The notes under the pieces are model-generated. The model had not been told where the DNA came from, ran no database searches, and saw only the letters and a program-made list of their open reading frames with translations. A DNA stretch of 64,000 nucleotides from Trichobilharzia szidati (lineage: Eukaryota; Platyhelminthes; Trematoda; Strigeidida; Schistosomatidae), in the NCBI GenBank assembly GCA_944472155.2, contig OX235273.1, positions 85,988,793-86,052,792 on the forward strand, written 5' to 3'. A program made the position numbers and the translations under genes. Below, piece by piece: positions 21,340 through 32,850 of the stretch; the first letter of the stretch is position 1; each line of letters begins with the position of its first letter.

Positions 21340-21505
21340 AGGGAGTAGTTTCTGATGCAGCTGGCAATGAGGTAATTACAATGACTACTGGATGACTACA
21401 AAATGGTTCCCCATTCGATTACAAACTGGTATCACTTAGAACTATTCCCAAACTAGGATGAAACAGCTTCATAGTTCTCCCTGTTTTCCACTGGTTCTGT
21501 AGTCT
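21340..21505 (+). mobile_element. Decayed family A hammerhead unit
   Basis: GAACTATTCCCAAACTAGGA is followed by TGAAACAG and, further on, CCACTGGTTCTGTAG. This matches the 3' half of the family A units, but the tRNA-like head is not recognisable. Confidence 0.55.
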
Positions 21506-22029
21506 GTTTCTGATCGAGATCAAACTTCAAACTAATCAAATCACTGAAAATTAGTATTTGAGAATTATAAAAAAAATTATTGATGAAAGCACAAAACGAA
21601 TACACGTGTACTCATTCTGTAAAACATACTGCTACCGATGGTGAAAAAATTACATTTTCGAGTGTTTTGTATAAGTAATTAAGAATGGACTTTAGAATAA
21701 TTTGAGCCATTAAGCAAAGGTAGTCGAAATATTAAACATTAAATAAAGTAAATTCTGTGTATCCTAACATAATTAGATGTTATGATATCAAAAATAGTTT
21801 GTCTAATATGTACATAAAAAATCGATTAACCAAGCAAAAGCTATTAAATGCAGTGTTTTCTAACCGTCTTATCTCTCAGATTTCTATATATCTGAAGCTC
21901 AACTCATCAATGTAACTTCCTACAGAAGTATTCTTTTATGAATATCATATTCAGCATACTGAAATTGACTTCGCAAAACTTCTATTTTAGTAGGAAATTT
22001 TTATGTGACCTGAAAATCCTCATTAATTT

Positions 22030-22920
22030 ATATAAAAGGAGCTCAGGAAAGACTTATTATTTTCAGCGACACCATTCTCAAGATGTACACTCGTAGATGC
22101 AGAGTAAATTTCCTTAAAAAGAAAGGGAATGTTTCTAAAGATGTGTTGCTAAAATTGAAAGGTTTAGATTACAATTGCTCAATAGACAAAGCCTTATTTG
22201 GGTAGAAAATAAATTAAATTAAATAAGTTTTGTGACGTAATTTAACTGACAAGATTGAGTAAAGTCAAGATCACTATCATAAGGAGTTGAAATGGAATAG
22301 TCGGGCTGGCAGAAAGAAAGACAATATAATTAACAAAAAAAAGAAACATTAGAACTAACAAAAATTACGTATTAAGTGTTGAGATAAATTGGGTTCATTG
22401 AAGGTTCATTGACTGAACAGACTCCTGTATGCAGAGTTCAGGATTTGGCATATGGATTGCCGTCGCTTCTATGGTGTGGAGAAGTTTGAATCGTACTATT
22501 TTGGAAAGATTTCCGCGTACTCTGTGGATGACTCTTGGGTTAGTTTTCAGGTTCTATCAGTGTCCAGAGGCCTTCAGGGGTTCTAGATTAAAGCTGCGGT
22601 GGAATTTTATTTCCTTTATGAAACTATGAGGGTCTGTGTTTGATGATACGTGTGGATAGCAAAAATTGAGTACTACAGATGTACCTAACTCCACAGGACC
22701 ACATGAATTGATAGATGCATACTAATGAGGCAATCAGTGGTAACTTATCCTTCATGTTCATACGAATCACTAATTTTGTGGAGGGCATTAGTCAAAATTC
22801 AGCTACGAAGCAGGTTTTCTTCAATAAACAGGACAAATAGTTTCTTAGTATTGATATCAATAAGTCTCCATTGAAGTGAACTTTACCTTGGAGCCTTTTC
22901 AAATCTACGGGATATAAAAT
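22030..22920 (-). pseudogene. PLE linker, GIY-YIG endonuclease and 3' end
   Basis: Reading the minus strand: KVHFNGDLLISILRNYLS (RT/EN linker, about 22860), then MKDKLPLIASLVCIYQF and CGVRYICSTQ (GIY-YIG region, YIG changed to YIC), then IHMPNPELCIQE and SVQSMNLQ with a stop near 22400. The 3' region resembles 19858-20420. The copy contains frameshifts and stops and is 5'-truncated. A SINE abuts its upstream side. Confidence 0.7.
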
Positions 22921-22932
22921 GAGACGTAGTAC

Positions 22933-23131
22933 CTTTTATTTATTTATTTTTGATTTACAGCTTGATTCCACACCGTATTTTCAGTGCAAGTATGGAATTT
23001 TCAGCATGGATATCGGTAGCCCAAATTTCACAGGCCGACCATAGATATCGGGTGTGCGCCGGCAGGGGATCGAACCCCGGACCATGTGCATGGTCGGCGA
23101 GAGTCCTAACCACTGTGCCACCGACGCACAC
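22933..23131 (-). mobile_element. tRNA-headed SINE (family B1)
   Basis: The minus strand starts TGCGTCGGTGGCACAGTGG (A-box-like) and contains GGGGTTCGATCCCC (B-box). A body follows with GGCCTGTGAAATTTGGGCTA and an A-rich (AAATA)n tail. Other copies: 31235-31415 and 36008-36192. The tRNA head is not a functional tRNA gene. Confidence 0.82.
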
Positions 23132-23509
23132 ATTATCATTTTTCTCGAGAATATATTCAAAAACAAACTTCATCTTTTCAAGAGTCATAAAAAATATACC
23201 TCCTTCAAATAAATACCACTCACTAATGATTCAGAAGTAACACTTTTAAGGGTATGAGTGACTCTTAGTGTAGTAATTACCAAAAAATAGCGAAGAATAC
23301 ATTTAAATAAGTTCTTTCATTCGAAATTCACCTCTTGTGAGTGGGATACATGGTCGCTAAGTTTAAAATGCTCCCTAGATTATATTCTATTCCCTAAACG
23401 ATTTTTTTCTTCATTTCTGACAGTGTTAGCTGCTATTTTAACGAGAAATCTCTTAATACTACTCATAAGTAGCACAAAAAATAATAGATTAAATGTTGCT
23501 TGTTAGCCA

Positions 23510-23690
23510 AATAAGAATGTAATCGGTGGATGGTGATTAGCAGTGGAATGCAGGATGCGCATTTCGTCCTATCTGGGACTCGTCGGCTGGATGTACTTGC
23601 ATTCCGCAGTAAGTGATGATGTTCCCACCGAGGCTCAAACCCAGTGCCCATAGTCGAAGCATCTGCACAAGAAGCCGACATGTCAACCTG
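23510..23690 (-). mobile_element. SM-alpha-like SINE with decayed hammerhead
   Basis: The minus strand carries a B-box-like GGGTTTGAGCC, then GTACATCCAG and a hammerhead motif (23548-23592), followed by CATTCCACTGCTAATCACC. This is the classical SM-alpha layout. The core reads CCGACGA instead of CUGANGA, with stem II GTCC/GGAC and stem III ATGC/GCAT kept, so it is probably inactive. Confidence 0.72.
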
Positions 23691-23937
23691 AGATCGAGCA
23701 CTTTGCTCTAGTCAATCGACGGGAAAACCTAAGATACATATAAGAATGATTTAAATATCGTACTACATCTTCGTTCGTTTTGAGGCTGATCTCATTAACT
23801 ACTAAAAATTGTCTCCTATTCTGTTAATCCAATTCAGTGTTACGCTAATCTGGTTTGAACATCTCTAATTTTTAAGGAAAAAAACCCTAAAGTTACAGTA
23901 TAGGACGGAAATATATCGAAAAATCGTTTGATTTTTT

Positions 23938-24462
23938 ATGTTCTTGTTAAATATTGCTATAGAAGCAGTCAGAAACGAACTCATTTCTGACCGAGAACTT
24001 GAACTTGGAACGAAAGTGCCACTTGAGGGCATAATGCTGGGAGTGCAGCTATGCCTGGCCTCCACAGTATTTAAATTCCAGGAGAAAATATACAAACAAA
24101 CTGAGGGAGTTGCCATCAGGTCACCAATATTCCCCGTTGTGGCAGATATATTCATGGATAGGTGGGAAAACATAGCAACTGAAACGTTCAGTCCCACCCC
24201 AAAAGTATGGTGGAGTTATGTAGATGACACATTCACTGTACTAAGAACGCAGGATATAGATAGTTTTTCGAACACATTAACTCAAAGGTGGAGGTAATTC
24301 AATTCACTTATTAATTGGAAAGTCAGGAAGAGGAGCTTCCAATGTTAGATTGTAGCATAAAAAGGAAAGAAGACGGGAAGTTAAACAGTAGTTTCTACAG
24401 GATACCCACGCATTCAAACATATACTTGGATTTCCGATCGTCCCATCCTATGTCAGCAAAAT
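23938..24462 (+). pseudogene. Penelope-like reverse transcriptase, 5'-truncated
   Basis: The frame from 23938 reads through the palm: EGIMLGVQLCL, STVFKFQEKIYKQTEGVAI, SPIFPVVADIFM and the catalytic VWWSYVDDTFTVL. A frameshift near 24297 moves it to the frame of PMLDCSIKRKEDGK and FYRIPTHSNIYLDF. The protein would polymerise cDNA from the element RNA. The canonical GVAMGSPISP is changed to GVAIRSPIFP, and upstream fingers are absent. It breaks at HPMSAK where the SINE inserted; the frame resumes with the duplicated MSAK at 25998 followed by LGVLKCLSYRARKL. Confidence 0.8.
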
Positions 24463-24468
24463 GTTTTT

Positions 24469-25784
24469 TCGATAGAGAAAGAAAGACCAGATTTGCAGTT
24501 TACAATGATATCATTCTATTTCACAGGTTCTCATCAGCTGCAAACTACCTGAAATTACAATGGTTATAATTAATAACATTTCATACTTCATTGTTTGAAA
24601 GGTAATACAGAAAGCATTATAAGATAAACGCATCCGGAATATAAGGATTAAAATTTTTGTAGTTTAAGTTACCATCAATTTATATACTATCAAACTATGA
24701 AAAAAGGAAGAAAAAGGGGGGTGAGAGAAGACAGAAAACAGAAAAATCTAATAAACAGTGTCAACATGGCAACTCAACAAGGTCAAAGTTCATCAATTTG
24801 AAAACTTGCTTAGTGAGTTGAACTCACTAGTGTCTATGAGTAATCAGTGTGATGAAAGTGATATGGTTACCAAGGGAGTGAGAGATTGACTACACTCTCT
24901 TTCTGTGTGCATAAGTTTGGTCTGAGACGTTTGATTGCAATTGCTTCAGCAAATCGTAGTAGATTCGCTGTCCTTTGTATGTTTAATATTTTGAAGGATT
25001 TGGAAATCTCAACCAAATGGCCTGTATCCACAAGGTGTCTGGTGATTGCACTTTGTAAATATTTGCTTCCTTTTAAGCATAAGTTTCTCGGAATATGCTC
25101 TGAAAACCGGATAGAAGCCCTTCAGAGCATATTCCGAGAAACTTATGCTTAAAAGGAAGCAAATATTTACAAAGTGCAATCACCAGACACCTTGTGGATA
25201 CAGGCCATTTTGTTGAGATTTCCAAATCCTTCAAAATATTAAACATACAAAGGACAGCGAATCTACTACGATTTGCTGAAGCAATTGGAATCAAACGTCT
25301 CAGACCAAACTTATGCACACAGAAAGAGAGTGTAGTCAATCTCTCACTCCCTTGGTAACCATATCACTTTCATCACACTGATTACTCATAGACACTAGTG
25401 AGTTCAACTCACTAAGCAAGTTTTCAAATTGATGAACTTTGACCTTGTTGAGTTGCCATGTTGACACTGTTTATTAGATTTTTCTGTTTTCTGTCTTCTC
25501 TCACCCCCCTTTTTCTTCCTTTTTTCATAGTTTGATAGTATATAAATTGATGGTAACTTAAACTACAAAAATGTTAATCCTTATATTCCGGATGCGTTTA
25601 TATTATAATGCTTTCTGTATTACCTTTCAAACAATGAAGTATGAAATGTTATTAATTATAACCATTGTAATTTCAGGTAGTTTTCAGCTGATGAGAACCT
25701 GTGAAATAGAATGATATCATTGTAAACTGCAAATCTGGTCTTTCTTTCTCTATCGAAATTTATCAAGGGAACCAAATGTATGAA
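24469..25784. mobile_element. 1.3-kb palindromic PLE-derived element, copy 1
   Basis: Two 635-base arms (24470-25104 and 25121-25755) are near-perfect reverse complements with only a 16-base spacer, so a transcript would fold into a very long hairpin. Each arm is the 3' end of a Penelope-like element pointing outward: it encodes the end of the GIY-YIG protein (TRHLVDTGHFVEISKSFKIL, then RPNLCTQKESVVNLSLPW and stop) plus its 3' region. A 29-base tail occurs only on the right. Flanking duplication of about 9-12 bases (AAAATGTTTTTT, 24458-24469 and 25783-25794) shows insertion as one unit. Copy 2 is at 51995-53284. Confidence 0.85.
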
Positions 25785-25997
25785 AATGTTTTTTATTCCT
25801 TCACGTTCCCAGTGGAACATAGGGCTTCAAGCTAGTGGTTTGAAGTTTCTGTAGCAGTGTTTATTTTTACAGGATGGGGTTGCCCAACCTTTCCTCTTCA
25901 CCGGCTTTAGCGAGGTAAGGGAGTGCGCCGTTCGGGATCGAACCCCGGACCATGTGGATGGTCGGCGAGCGTCCTAACCACTATGCCACCGACGCAC
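25785..25997 (-). mobile_element. tRNA-headed SINE (family B2), host of the palindrome
   Basis: Minus strand: TGCGTCGGTGGCATAGTGG, then GGGGTTCGATCCCGAAC, then a body including CTGCTACAGAAACTTC and CCCTATGTTCCACTGGG, ending A-rich. A 13-base duplication ATGTCAGCAAAAT flanks SINE plus palindrome (24450-24462 and 25998-26010) within the PLE reading frame. Relatives: 54345-54570 (+), 43150-43400 (-) and 44690-44815 (-). Confidence 0.82.
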
Positions 25998-26010
25998 ATG
26001 TCAGCAAAAT

Positions 26011-26751
26011 TAGGAGTACTGAAATGTTTAAGTTACAGGGCACGAAAACTACGTAATACCAAGGAAAATCTAAGACAAGAAGTGAGGCACATAAGAGAAG
26101 CTTTAAAACTTAATAATTACCCTCATAAATTAATCAGGAAGTATGTGGGAAAGTGTGAAAATAAAATTAATAATAATAATGACAGCATGCATGACAAACA
26201 TGCACAGGATGATGACAGCGTCAACAATAAGGAAATTAAATCATCCATACAAAGTAGGAACCTCAGAGACTGTAGACAGAATTATTAACACTGCTGGAGT
26301 AAAAGTGGCATTCAAACCTGCAGAGGGACGAATCAATTGAGTTAAAGGATTCTGTGGAGCCCATTAAACAAAACAGTTAAATTTATCTAATACTCTGTTG
26401 GAATGATTGTCAGGTCAAATACATAGGTCGAAGTAGTAGAACAGGAGCAGTCAGACTAGCCAAACATAAAACCTAGCAAAATCTAGATTGGTTGACCTGA
26501 ATAAGATAATAATTCTAGAGTATAGTTCAGCTATAGCACTCACTACATACAATTACACACAACACAACCGTACAATAGGATGGGATAGAAGGACAGTTTT
26601 AAAATCTAATGTAACAGGGTGGAGGGAAAGATTGATAACAAAAGCTTTGTTTATCGAATCAACTACAAACAGGTGTAATAGGAATGATTCAACATCTGTC
26701 CCAGATATCTGGTAAATTCTATTACCCCTACGACGACAAATAGGGGAGAAC
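26011..26751 (+). pseudogene. PLE linker and GIY-YIG endonuclease, decayed
   Basis: Continuation of the RT piece: LGVLKCLSYRARKLRNTKEN, a linker region with a Asn/Asp-rich stretch, NTAGVKVAFKPAEG, then CQVKYIGRSSRTGAVRLAKH (about 26409-26470), which is the GIY-YIG core region. GWRERLITKALFIESTTNRC follows. The same family is seen at 61500-61930, where the corresponding segments read KYVGQTSRLLKIRVNEHKR and WKERLITESIFIK. Several stops break the frame. The enzyme would nick the target DNA for priming. Confidence 0.75.
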
Positions 26752-26763
26752 AAAGAAAACTAT

Positions 26764-27326
26764 TCAGGATGTCAAATCGAGAATCGGGAAGGCGAGAAAC
26801 ACATTCATCAACCTGAAACCAATCTGGAAATCTTCGTCACTCACCATCAACAACAAAATTCGGATTTTCAATACAAACGTGAGGTCAATTTTGCTTTACG
26901 GATCAGAAACTTGGCGGGTTACCAAGAATATTTTCAAAAGGTTGCAGACCTTTATCAACAACTGTCTTCGCTCCATACTGAAGATTAGATGGCCGGAAAG
27001 AATCACCAACAAGAAGCTATGGGAACAAACGAAACAGGAACCAATCGCCCAACAAATATGCAGGAGGAAGTGGAGATGGATTGGACACTCGCTGAGGAGG
27101 CCGTTGAGTGACATCGCGCGTCAGACCCTCGAGTGGAACCCGAAAGGGAAGCGGCGAGTGGGACGTCCAAGGGTGACATGGAGGAGATCGTGTGAGGAGG
27201 AGATGAAACAGTATGGAATAACATGGACGCAATTGAAAAGCACAGCAGAAGACAGAAGCAAGTGGAGACGTGCAGTTGAAGCCCTATGTTCCACTAGGAA
27301 CCCAAGGGAACAATAATAATAATAAT
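26764..27326 (+). mobile_element. 5'-truncated RTE (SR2-type) LINE
   Basis: Only the C-terminal part of ORF2 remains (IQDVKSRIGKARNTFINLKP through LLYGSETWRVT, RKWRWIGHSLRR, NPKGKRRVGRPRVTWRR and VEALCSTRNP, ending at 27316) with a short (AAT)n tail. These are the conserved RTE-clade C-terminal motifs. A 12-base target-site duplication AAAGAAAACTAT flanks it (26752-26763 and 27327-27338). The frame is uninterrupted, so the insertion is fairly recent. The same tail appears at 35420, 43650 (minus) and 58610. Confidence 0.88.
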
Positions 27327-27338
27327 AAAGAAAACTAT

Positions 27339-27470
27339 AAAACTCAAGTTTCGAAGTCGTGTGATTACAACTGACATGATTATGAACAATAAATTTTGTT
27401 CGAAATGTCATCCAGTAAATAATACTGTTTCACTGTGTTATATATCTAATAAACAAACTAATTTGGAATT
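27339..27470 (+). repeat. PLE 3' tail with conserved hairpin and GAAAYGTCATC motif
   Basis: GAACAATAAATTTTGTTC (27384-27401) forms a hairpin followed by GAAATGTCATCCAGTAAATA. It is one of five copies (also 40376, 47757, 47833 and 59229). It resembles the stem II - GAA - stem III - C part of a hammerhead, but the CUGANGA core upstream is not conserved. Confidence 0.55.
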
Positions 27471-28054
27471 CTTCTTAAGGAGTTTAGACTACATTATTTC
27501 AGAAAAATATTTAGTGATGAATAATACATAAAACACTTAAAAATTGATTCTGTTTCAAAATAGAAGTTCACATGACCAAATTCATATATTAAACGTAGTA
27601 AATTAACTTATGCTATCATTAGTTCACATGATTAGCTCATTATAATTACAGAGAATAATTTTTTATGCAGAAATCAGCTAATATAAATAAAAGATGGGGT
27701 ATTTTACAATTATCAAGGAAGGAAGGAAGGAAGCTGGGAAACTTATCAGAATTAATCACGAGATTTCACAGTTTACACAGCACAGACTTAGAAACATTTG
27801 CTCAGTTGTATGAAGGATTACACCAAATTTATTTCATCCACTTTTAATATCAAGTAATTATCATTACCACTTAGTGTAATCAGTGCCATGTCATTTGATT
27901 TGACTTTTATTTATCTAACATTCTAAACTATGCCTATCAGATACAAAGTCAAATGAAAACGCCTTTCAATAAGATAAATAGGTTGTTTATGAAAAAAACT
28001 AACCTGAGGGATACTAGAGCAATTAAATATTCTCAAAACTTATTTGTGAAACAG

Positions 28055-28190
28055 GAATTAGCATGAAGAAAAGGATCTTAATGCTTAAAAATTATGTTTA
28101 CTCAGTGCTTCTATATGGTTCAGAAATTTGGCTTTTCACCAGAGGCCTCTCCAATAGGATTTCGGAATGTAAGGATGGTGAGATGAGGTA
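28055..28190 (+). pseudogene. Small LINE reverse transcriptase fragment
   Basis: MKKRILMLKNYVYSVLLYGS and EIWLFTRG resemble the post-RT region (xYVYSVLLYGxExW) of non-LTR elements. It is only about 40 residues. Confidence 0.4.
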
Positions 28191-30760
28191 CTGTTTAACA
28201 ACGTCGATGTATCTAATACCTTTTTCATTTGATTACGTGATCTTTGACATTAATTTAATTTTGTTTGTCTTTTGTTTCTAGGAATTCAGCTGAACTCTAC
28301 GTTTTAGTTACTCATCATCTTATCCACCTCCTGTCTTCATTACGAGACTCCTTAGCCACCCTATTCGAGCATTTAAATTTTGTATAAACTTGAACACTCT
28401 GTGTATAAGTTATATAGGTGTAATTTTGGAGCACTACCCATGAATTTTGAAACCTCTTATGGTACCATCTTATGCTTTACAAACCACTGGACTGGTTTCA
28501 TTCAAATTTGTAAAGGCGAAAAAGCGTAAAAAATAACTTATTTACATAGATTTGTAGTTTAGAAGGGAGCGAATTCAAATCCACCTTACGCATCTAATGA
28601 ATTCTAAAATATATTCATTACCGTAACAGTTGTAGTATCTGTCTGTGTTCACAGAATACGAAGTGTACTTTAATTTCACAATTCTGCAGCAACTAATAGA
28701 CACAATTACAATGTGCAGTTCGTAATTCTGCTGATCGATCTTCTTTTAAATAATACCTGGTCCACTATTAACTCATCTTTTGTTTCATATTTCTGAAGGA
28801 TTTTACCTTGATGTCATTGTAAATCGTGTTTGAAAATAGTTATTAGTTTGATCTACAGAGGTATTTTCCTAAATTTCAATGATTTATTAGTCTCATCGCC
28901 TAATGCTAATTTTACTTCTCATTTCCCAGCTCCAGTCGGTTTCTCATGCTTCGTAGTACAATTCGCAGCTCTAGTAACTTTTAAATCAATTGAATTCACT
29001 ATTTGTAAATTACACAGCTCAGGATAAGAACTCATGGTTTCCGTCAAAAACTATTCATTCAGCTTACAATATATAGCAATCACAGATCGATGAATAATTA
29101 TAATCCGCAAACCACAAAACTTAGTACTTGCTAACCAAATCGAAGTAACATTTTGCTTATTCAGGACCTGATTAGAGTAAAATCAAAAAGAGGAAATACT
29201 GTAGCGTTTAGATTACTTCGATGTACGGAAGGCGTTACTGGTGTATATGAGTGGCTTTCAACGACTTACACCAACTGGTAGGACATAGCAACACACTGAA
29301 ACCATTATAACGACTGAAACTGTAGAACCTAGCGCATTACAGCACTTATATTCCTACTACTTTTAAGTAAGCGAAATAATTCCTAAGAAAACATTTAAAT
29401 ATCCCACCTAAAGCTTTGTACTAACACAATTTATTTTTCACCTTTCGTACGTGCAAAGTAGAAAATCGGAAGTCGGAAAGACGCAGAAGTAAAGTAAAAA
29501 GATGAGACAAATGTTTAGAAATCATTACGCCACCATTTGTTTTACAACGAAAACAGTTCTAAAGGCTGACAGAGCCACTCTAACTTCGTGAGCACGTTTC
29601 TCATAATACCACGTGAACTAATGATGGAAGAATACAACATGGTTCAAGAATATATTTGGTAAATGATAGCAATGGGAAAAAAATGATCTATACAGTCACA
29701 GCATAATTCAGCAACCACTGTCTTATCCTTTGAAATTCGAATCACGCGAAATGGATCGTCTCTGATCTCCATCAGTACAAACGAATAAACTGATCGTTGA
29801 GGACGAACTGACTGACTTGAATTCACGAACTGCCTGGATCCCCTACAAGTTCGAGAAATTATAGTTCAAAATATGCATGAAAGTGTTGTCAGAAAGAATA
29901 ACCACATGAATATTGGAGAAAAATCTCAAGAATAATAAAAATGATAACAAATTAAGAGACACAGATTTCTATAGGGAAACTAGTAAAGATGGAACTCAGT
30001 CAATTAATCACCTCACCTTGGATCATTATTTTATAATTAATTCAAGAGAGTCTTACCAATCTTTATAATAACAAAAGTGCGTCAATGGACGTATATCCTA
30101 TAGAATTTCACTTGTAATCTCACTTTTACACACAAAGTAGTGATTCTCTGCAGTTACATTCTCAGTATCTACAGTCGTACTTTAAATGGCTAACATAGTT
30201 TATAAATGCAAATATCACTGTCTGCTGTGGTCTTTATTGTATCTTAACTCTCTACAGCTCTCTTTGAATCCTAAATGTAAACAAACTAATTGACGTACTG
30301 CATAGATTATCACTAAATATACTAAATGTATAAATATGACCGCCCCTTATACTATGATAAGTGGTTCATACCATATAACAATAAAAAATATAGTGGTAAG
30401 CATGAAAAACATTAACGAGAACATTAACCAGGAAAATTAACTCACTCAATCTTTCAGCGCTGGCTAAATGCAACAAACCCGTGAAGTATTATATGAAATA
30501 TTTTCCTGTCATATCCATTAAACTGTTCAAAATGATGTTTATGAATCGATACATCTGCGCTCTTAGTAAATGCCACCTTTTTGATCTGAATACTAGAGGT
30601 GACATTTCACTAAGCGCCAAATGTTCGAACCACATAAAACTTGATCCATATTCTGATTCATTGATTTTCACCCACCAGTTTATATACGCCTTGAAATCTC
30701 CTTAATACATTAACTCACTGGTGTCCAATTTTGATTGGTCATTTAAAAAAATGAGTGGTC
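28191..30760. other. No supported gene
   Basis: AT-rich DNA. Frames such as 29644-29826 (-) look somewhat protein-like (RDDPFRVIRISKDKTVVAEL) but have no family I recognise and no clear splice context. Confidence 0.35.
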
Positions 30761-30770
30761 CAATAGTGAT

Positions 30771-30812
30771 TTTAGGATGAACAGTGTTTAGGATGAACAG
30801 TGTTTAGGATGA
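30771..30812 (+). repeat. Short tandem repeat, 16-base unit
   Basis: TTTAGGATGAACAGTG occurs twice and then partly a third time. Confidence 0.85.
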
Positions 30813-31234
30813 CGTAATTGTAGAAATTAATGAGACGAAAATAATCGATTTTTCAAGATAAGATGTAGGTTAGAGGGTAATCTGGTTTTTCTAACTCATC
30901 TATGAATAACCATTTCAACAAAATCACAGTGATTAGTCATGTAAGGATGAATCAGTGAGGTTCAAATTGTCACATACACATACACACATAACAAAGAACC
31001 GAATAATAAATCTAGTGTAAGGAAATTAGTCATAACTAAAAATTCAAGAAGTAGTGGTAAAAACTGAAACTAAGTTAGTGGGTTAATAAATAAGCAATCG
31101 ATTTCAAGATAGAATTATGTCATCAGTACATATAAAGTTGAAAGATAAGAATGTGTTAATTGTTTCATCTTAGTTCAAAAGTTTTCAATGGTTGCCATCC
31201 ACGAAATCAAACTCTGTTCTATCAGGATATTTTA

Positions 31235-31415
31235 TTTTGATTATAGCTTGATTCCATACAGTATTTTCAGTACAAGTATGGACTTCTCAGCATGTGTCAT
31301 CGGTAGCCTAAATTTTGCAGGCCGACTATTGATATCAGGTGTGCGTCGGCAGGGAAAAGAACCCCAGACCATGTGCATGGTCGGTGAGAGTCCTAACTAC
31401 TGTGCCACCGACGCT
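31235..31415 (-). mobile_element. tRNA-headed SINE (family B1)
   Basis: Same body as 22933-23131. The B-box is mutated to GGGGTTCTTTTCC. A-rich tail at the low-coordinate end. Confidence 0.78.
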
Positions 31416-32099
31416 GTTCAGTCTTTGCGATTTCCATTATTCACAAAGTAGCTTATTGAAGAACATAACTTTTCATGCATCCCATTATCTGTCATAGACA
31501 GATTACGAATGGAAGAAATTTACTCAAAGGTAAACGAAAACTACTAACAATATCAAGGTTAATTCGTAAAATTAAGGCCTTAAATCTCAGGAGAGTCTGG
31601 AAAAAAATACAAGACTTCAGATTCTTAGGTAATTCTGAGGTTCACTAAATCAACCTTTGCACCAACACCTAAAGAGTGTTTATTTTCTTTTGTTTCTGAA
31701 ATGAGATATTTCAAGTAATTCTAAACATTTTCCAGTAAACTACATGACTAAGAATACACTACATTTTCAAAAATATGGAATAAACTAGTTAATTAATGTT
31801 GAATGTCTTCGTGATCGCAAAGCAATTTGGGGTTAAAAAGTTTAGAGACTTCAGGTCCTAAATGTGATGGATTTAGTAACAGGTATAAACTAAACTAGAA
31901 GTAGAAAAGCAACACAAAACAGTAAGATTTTGTGAACTTTTGTAGGTAAGGTGATACTACAGTTGTTGAGAGTTAATATTAGAATGTAATTATACAATGA
32001 GATTTCATTAAAAAAACAGGTTATCAAACGTATACAGCTAACAGCATGAATCTGAGTTAGCAGTAAGGAGTTTATCATAAAAGTCTGGTTTTTGTTTCC

Positions 32100-32850
32100 T
32101 CTTTATTTAAGAACACAATATTCAGCGAAGAGACTCTTTTCAACGAATTTATTATCAAGCTGTACAATCGTATATATATATATATATATATATATGGATT
32201 TTAAGAAATTATATCCGGTGAGGGAATTAGATCAAAGTTGTGAATACATGGAATAATAATAGTATGAAATGCAATTAAAATATTTGTGATTATAATCATA
32301 GTTAAATGTCAAGTGGCAAAATAATTAATGTCGTATATAGAGTAATACATAAAGCGCATAGATTTTGGAAAGGGGTACATAATTATAAGATTAGTAGACG
32401 AATATAAAATGTTACATAACATGGTGTGAAATTTGATAAGATAGAACTCAATATTGTAAATATAAGATATCAATATGTCAAGTGGGTCAAGTGGAAAAGA
32501 TTCAGAGTGAGAACAGTAATAATAATGATGATAATAATATTAATAATAATCGTAGTAATAAGAGAAAGGTACATAGAATAAATAAGTAAAGAAAAAGGAA
32601 TAAATGTCTATCCCTCTACGGCCAAGGGAGAAGTAGGGATTGTACATACTTCTTTTGTACGCAAAGGTCTGGCTTAAAGTCATGAATTGCCAAGGCCTCA
32701 GCTGCCTTTAGAAGTCTGTAACGAAGAAAACGCGGGAAGTTAGCATGGATTCTATATATGATCTTAAAATCATGGTCAGGGTTGACAGAGTGACAGAATT
32801 CGATCAGGTGTTCCAGAATAGAGCTTCACTCCTCTTTATTTGCAAATCGA
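32100..32850 (-). pseudogene. PLE endonuclease C-terminus and 3' region
   Basis: The minus strand from 32823 reads without interruption SILEHLIEFCHSVNPDHDFK, then LRYRLLKAAEALAIHDFKPD and LCVQKKYVQSLLLPWP with a stop at about 32613. This is the C-terminal part of a GIY-YIG PLE protein. It is followed by a 3' region of about 500 bases containing an (AT)n tract (about 32170-32195) and a conserved end near 32110-32165. The GIY-YIG core itself is missing (5' truncation). Confidence 0.72.

Larger units (their letters stand above)
23938..27470 (+). mobile_element. Penelope-like element interrupted by SINE, palindrome and RTE LINE
   Basis: One PLE copy is spread over 23938-24462, 26011-26763 and 27339-27470. 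It is split by a minus-strand SINE (which itself contains a 1.3-kb palindromic element) and by a plus-strand RTE LINE. Target-site duplications allow the order to be read: PLE first, then SINE, then palindrome; the RTE insertion is independent. The PLE is 5'-truncated: the RT fingers are missing. Confidence 0.8.

Noticed and set aside
24886..25339. Conserved 88-residue protein on both strands (also at 52855 minus)
   Set aside because: These frames are antisense to the PLE endonuclease C-terminus in the palindrome arms.
27665..27847. Coding exon after TTTTTTATGCAG
   Set aside because: No usable donor or family match, and the frame includes a GGAA microsatellite.
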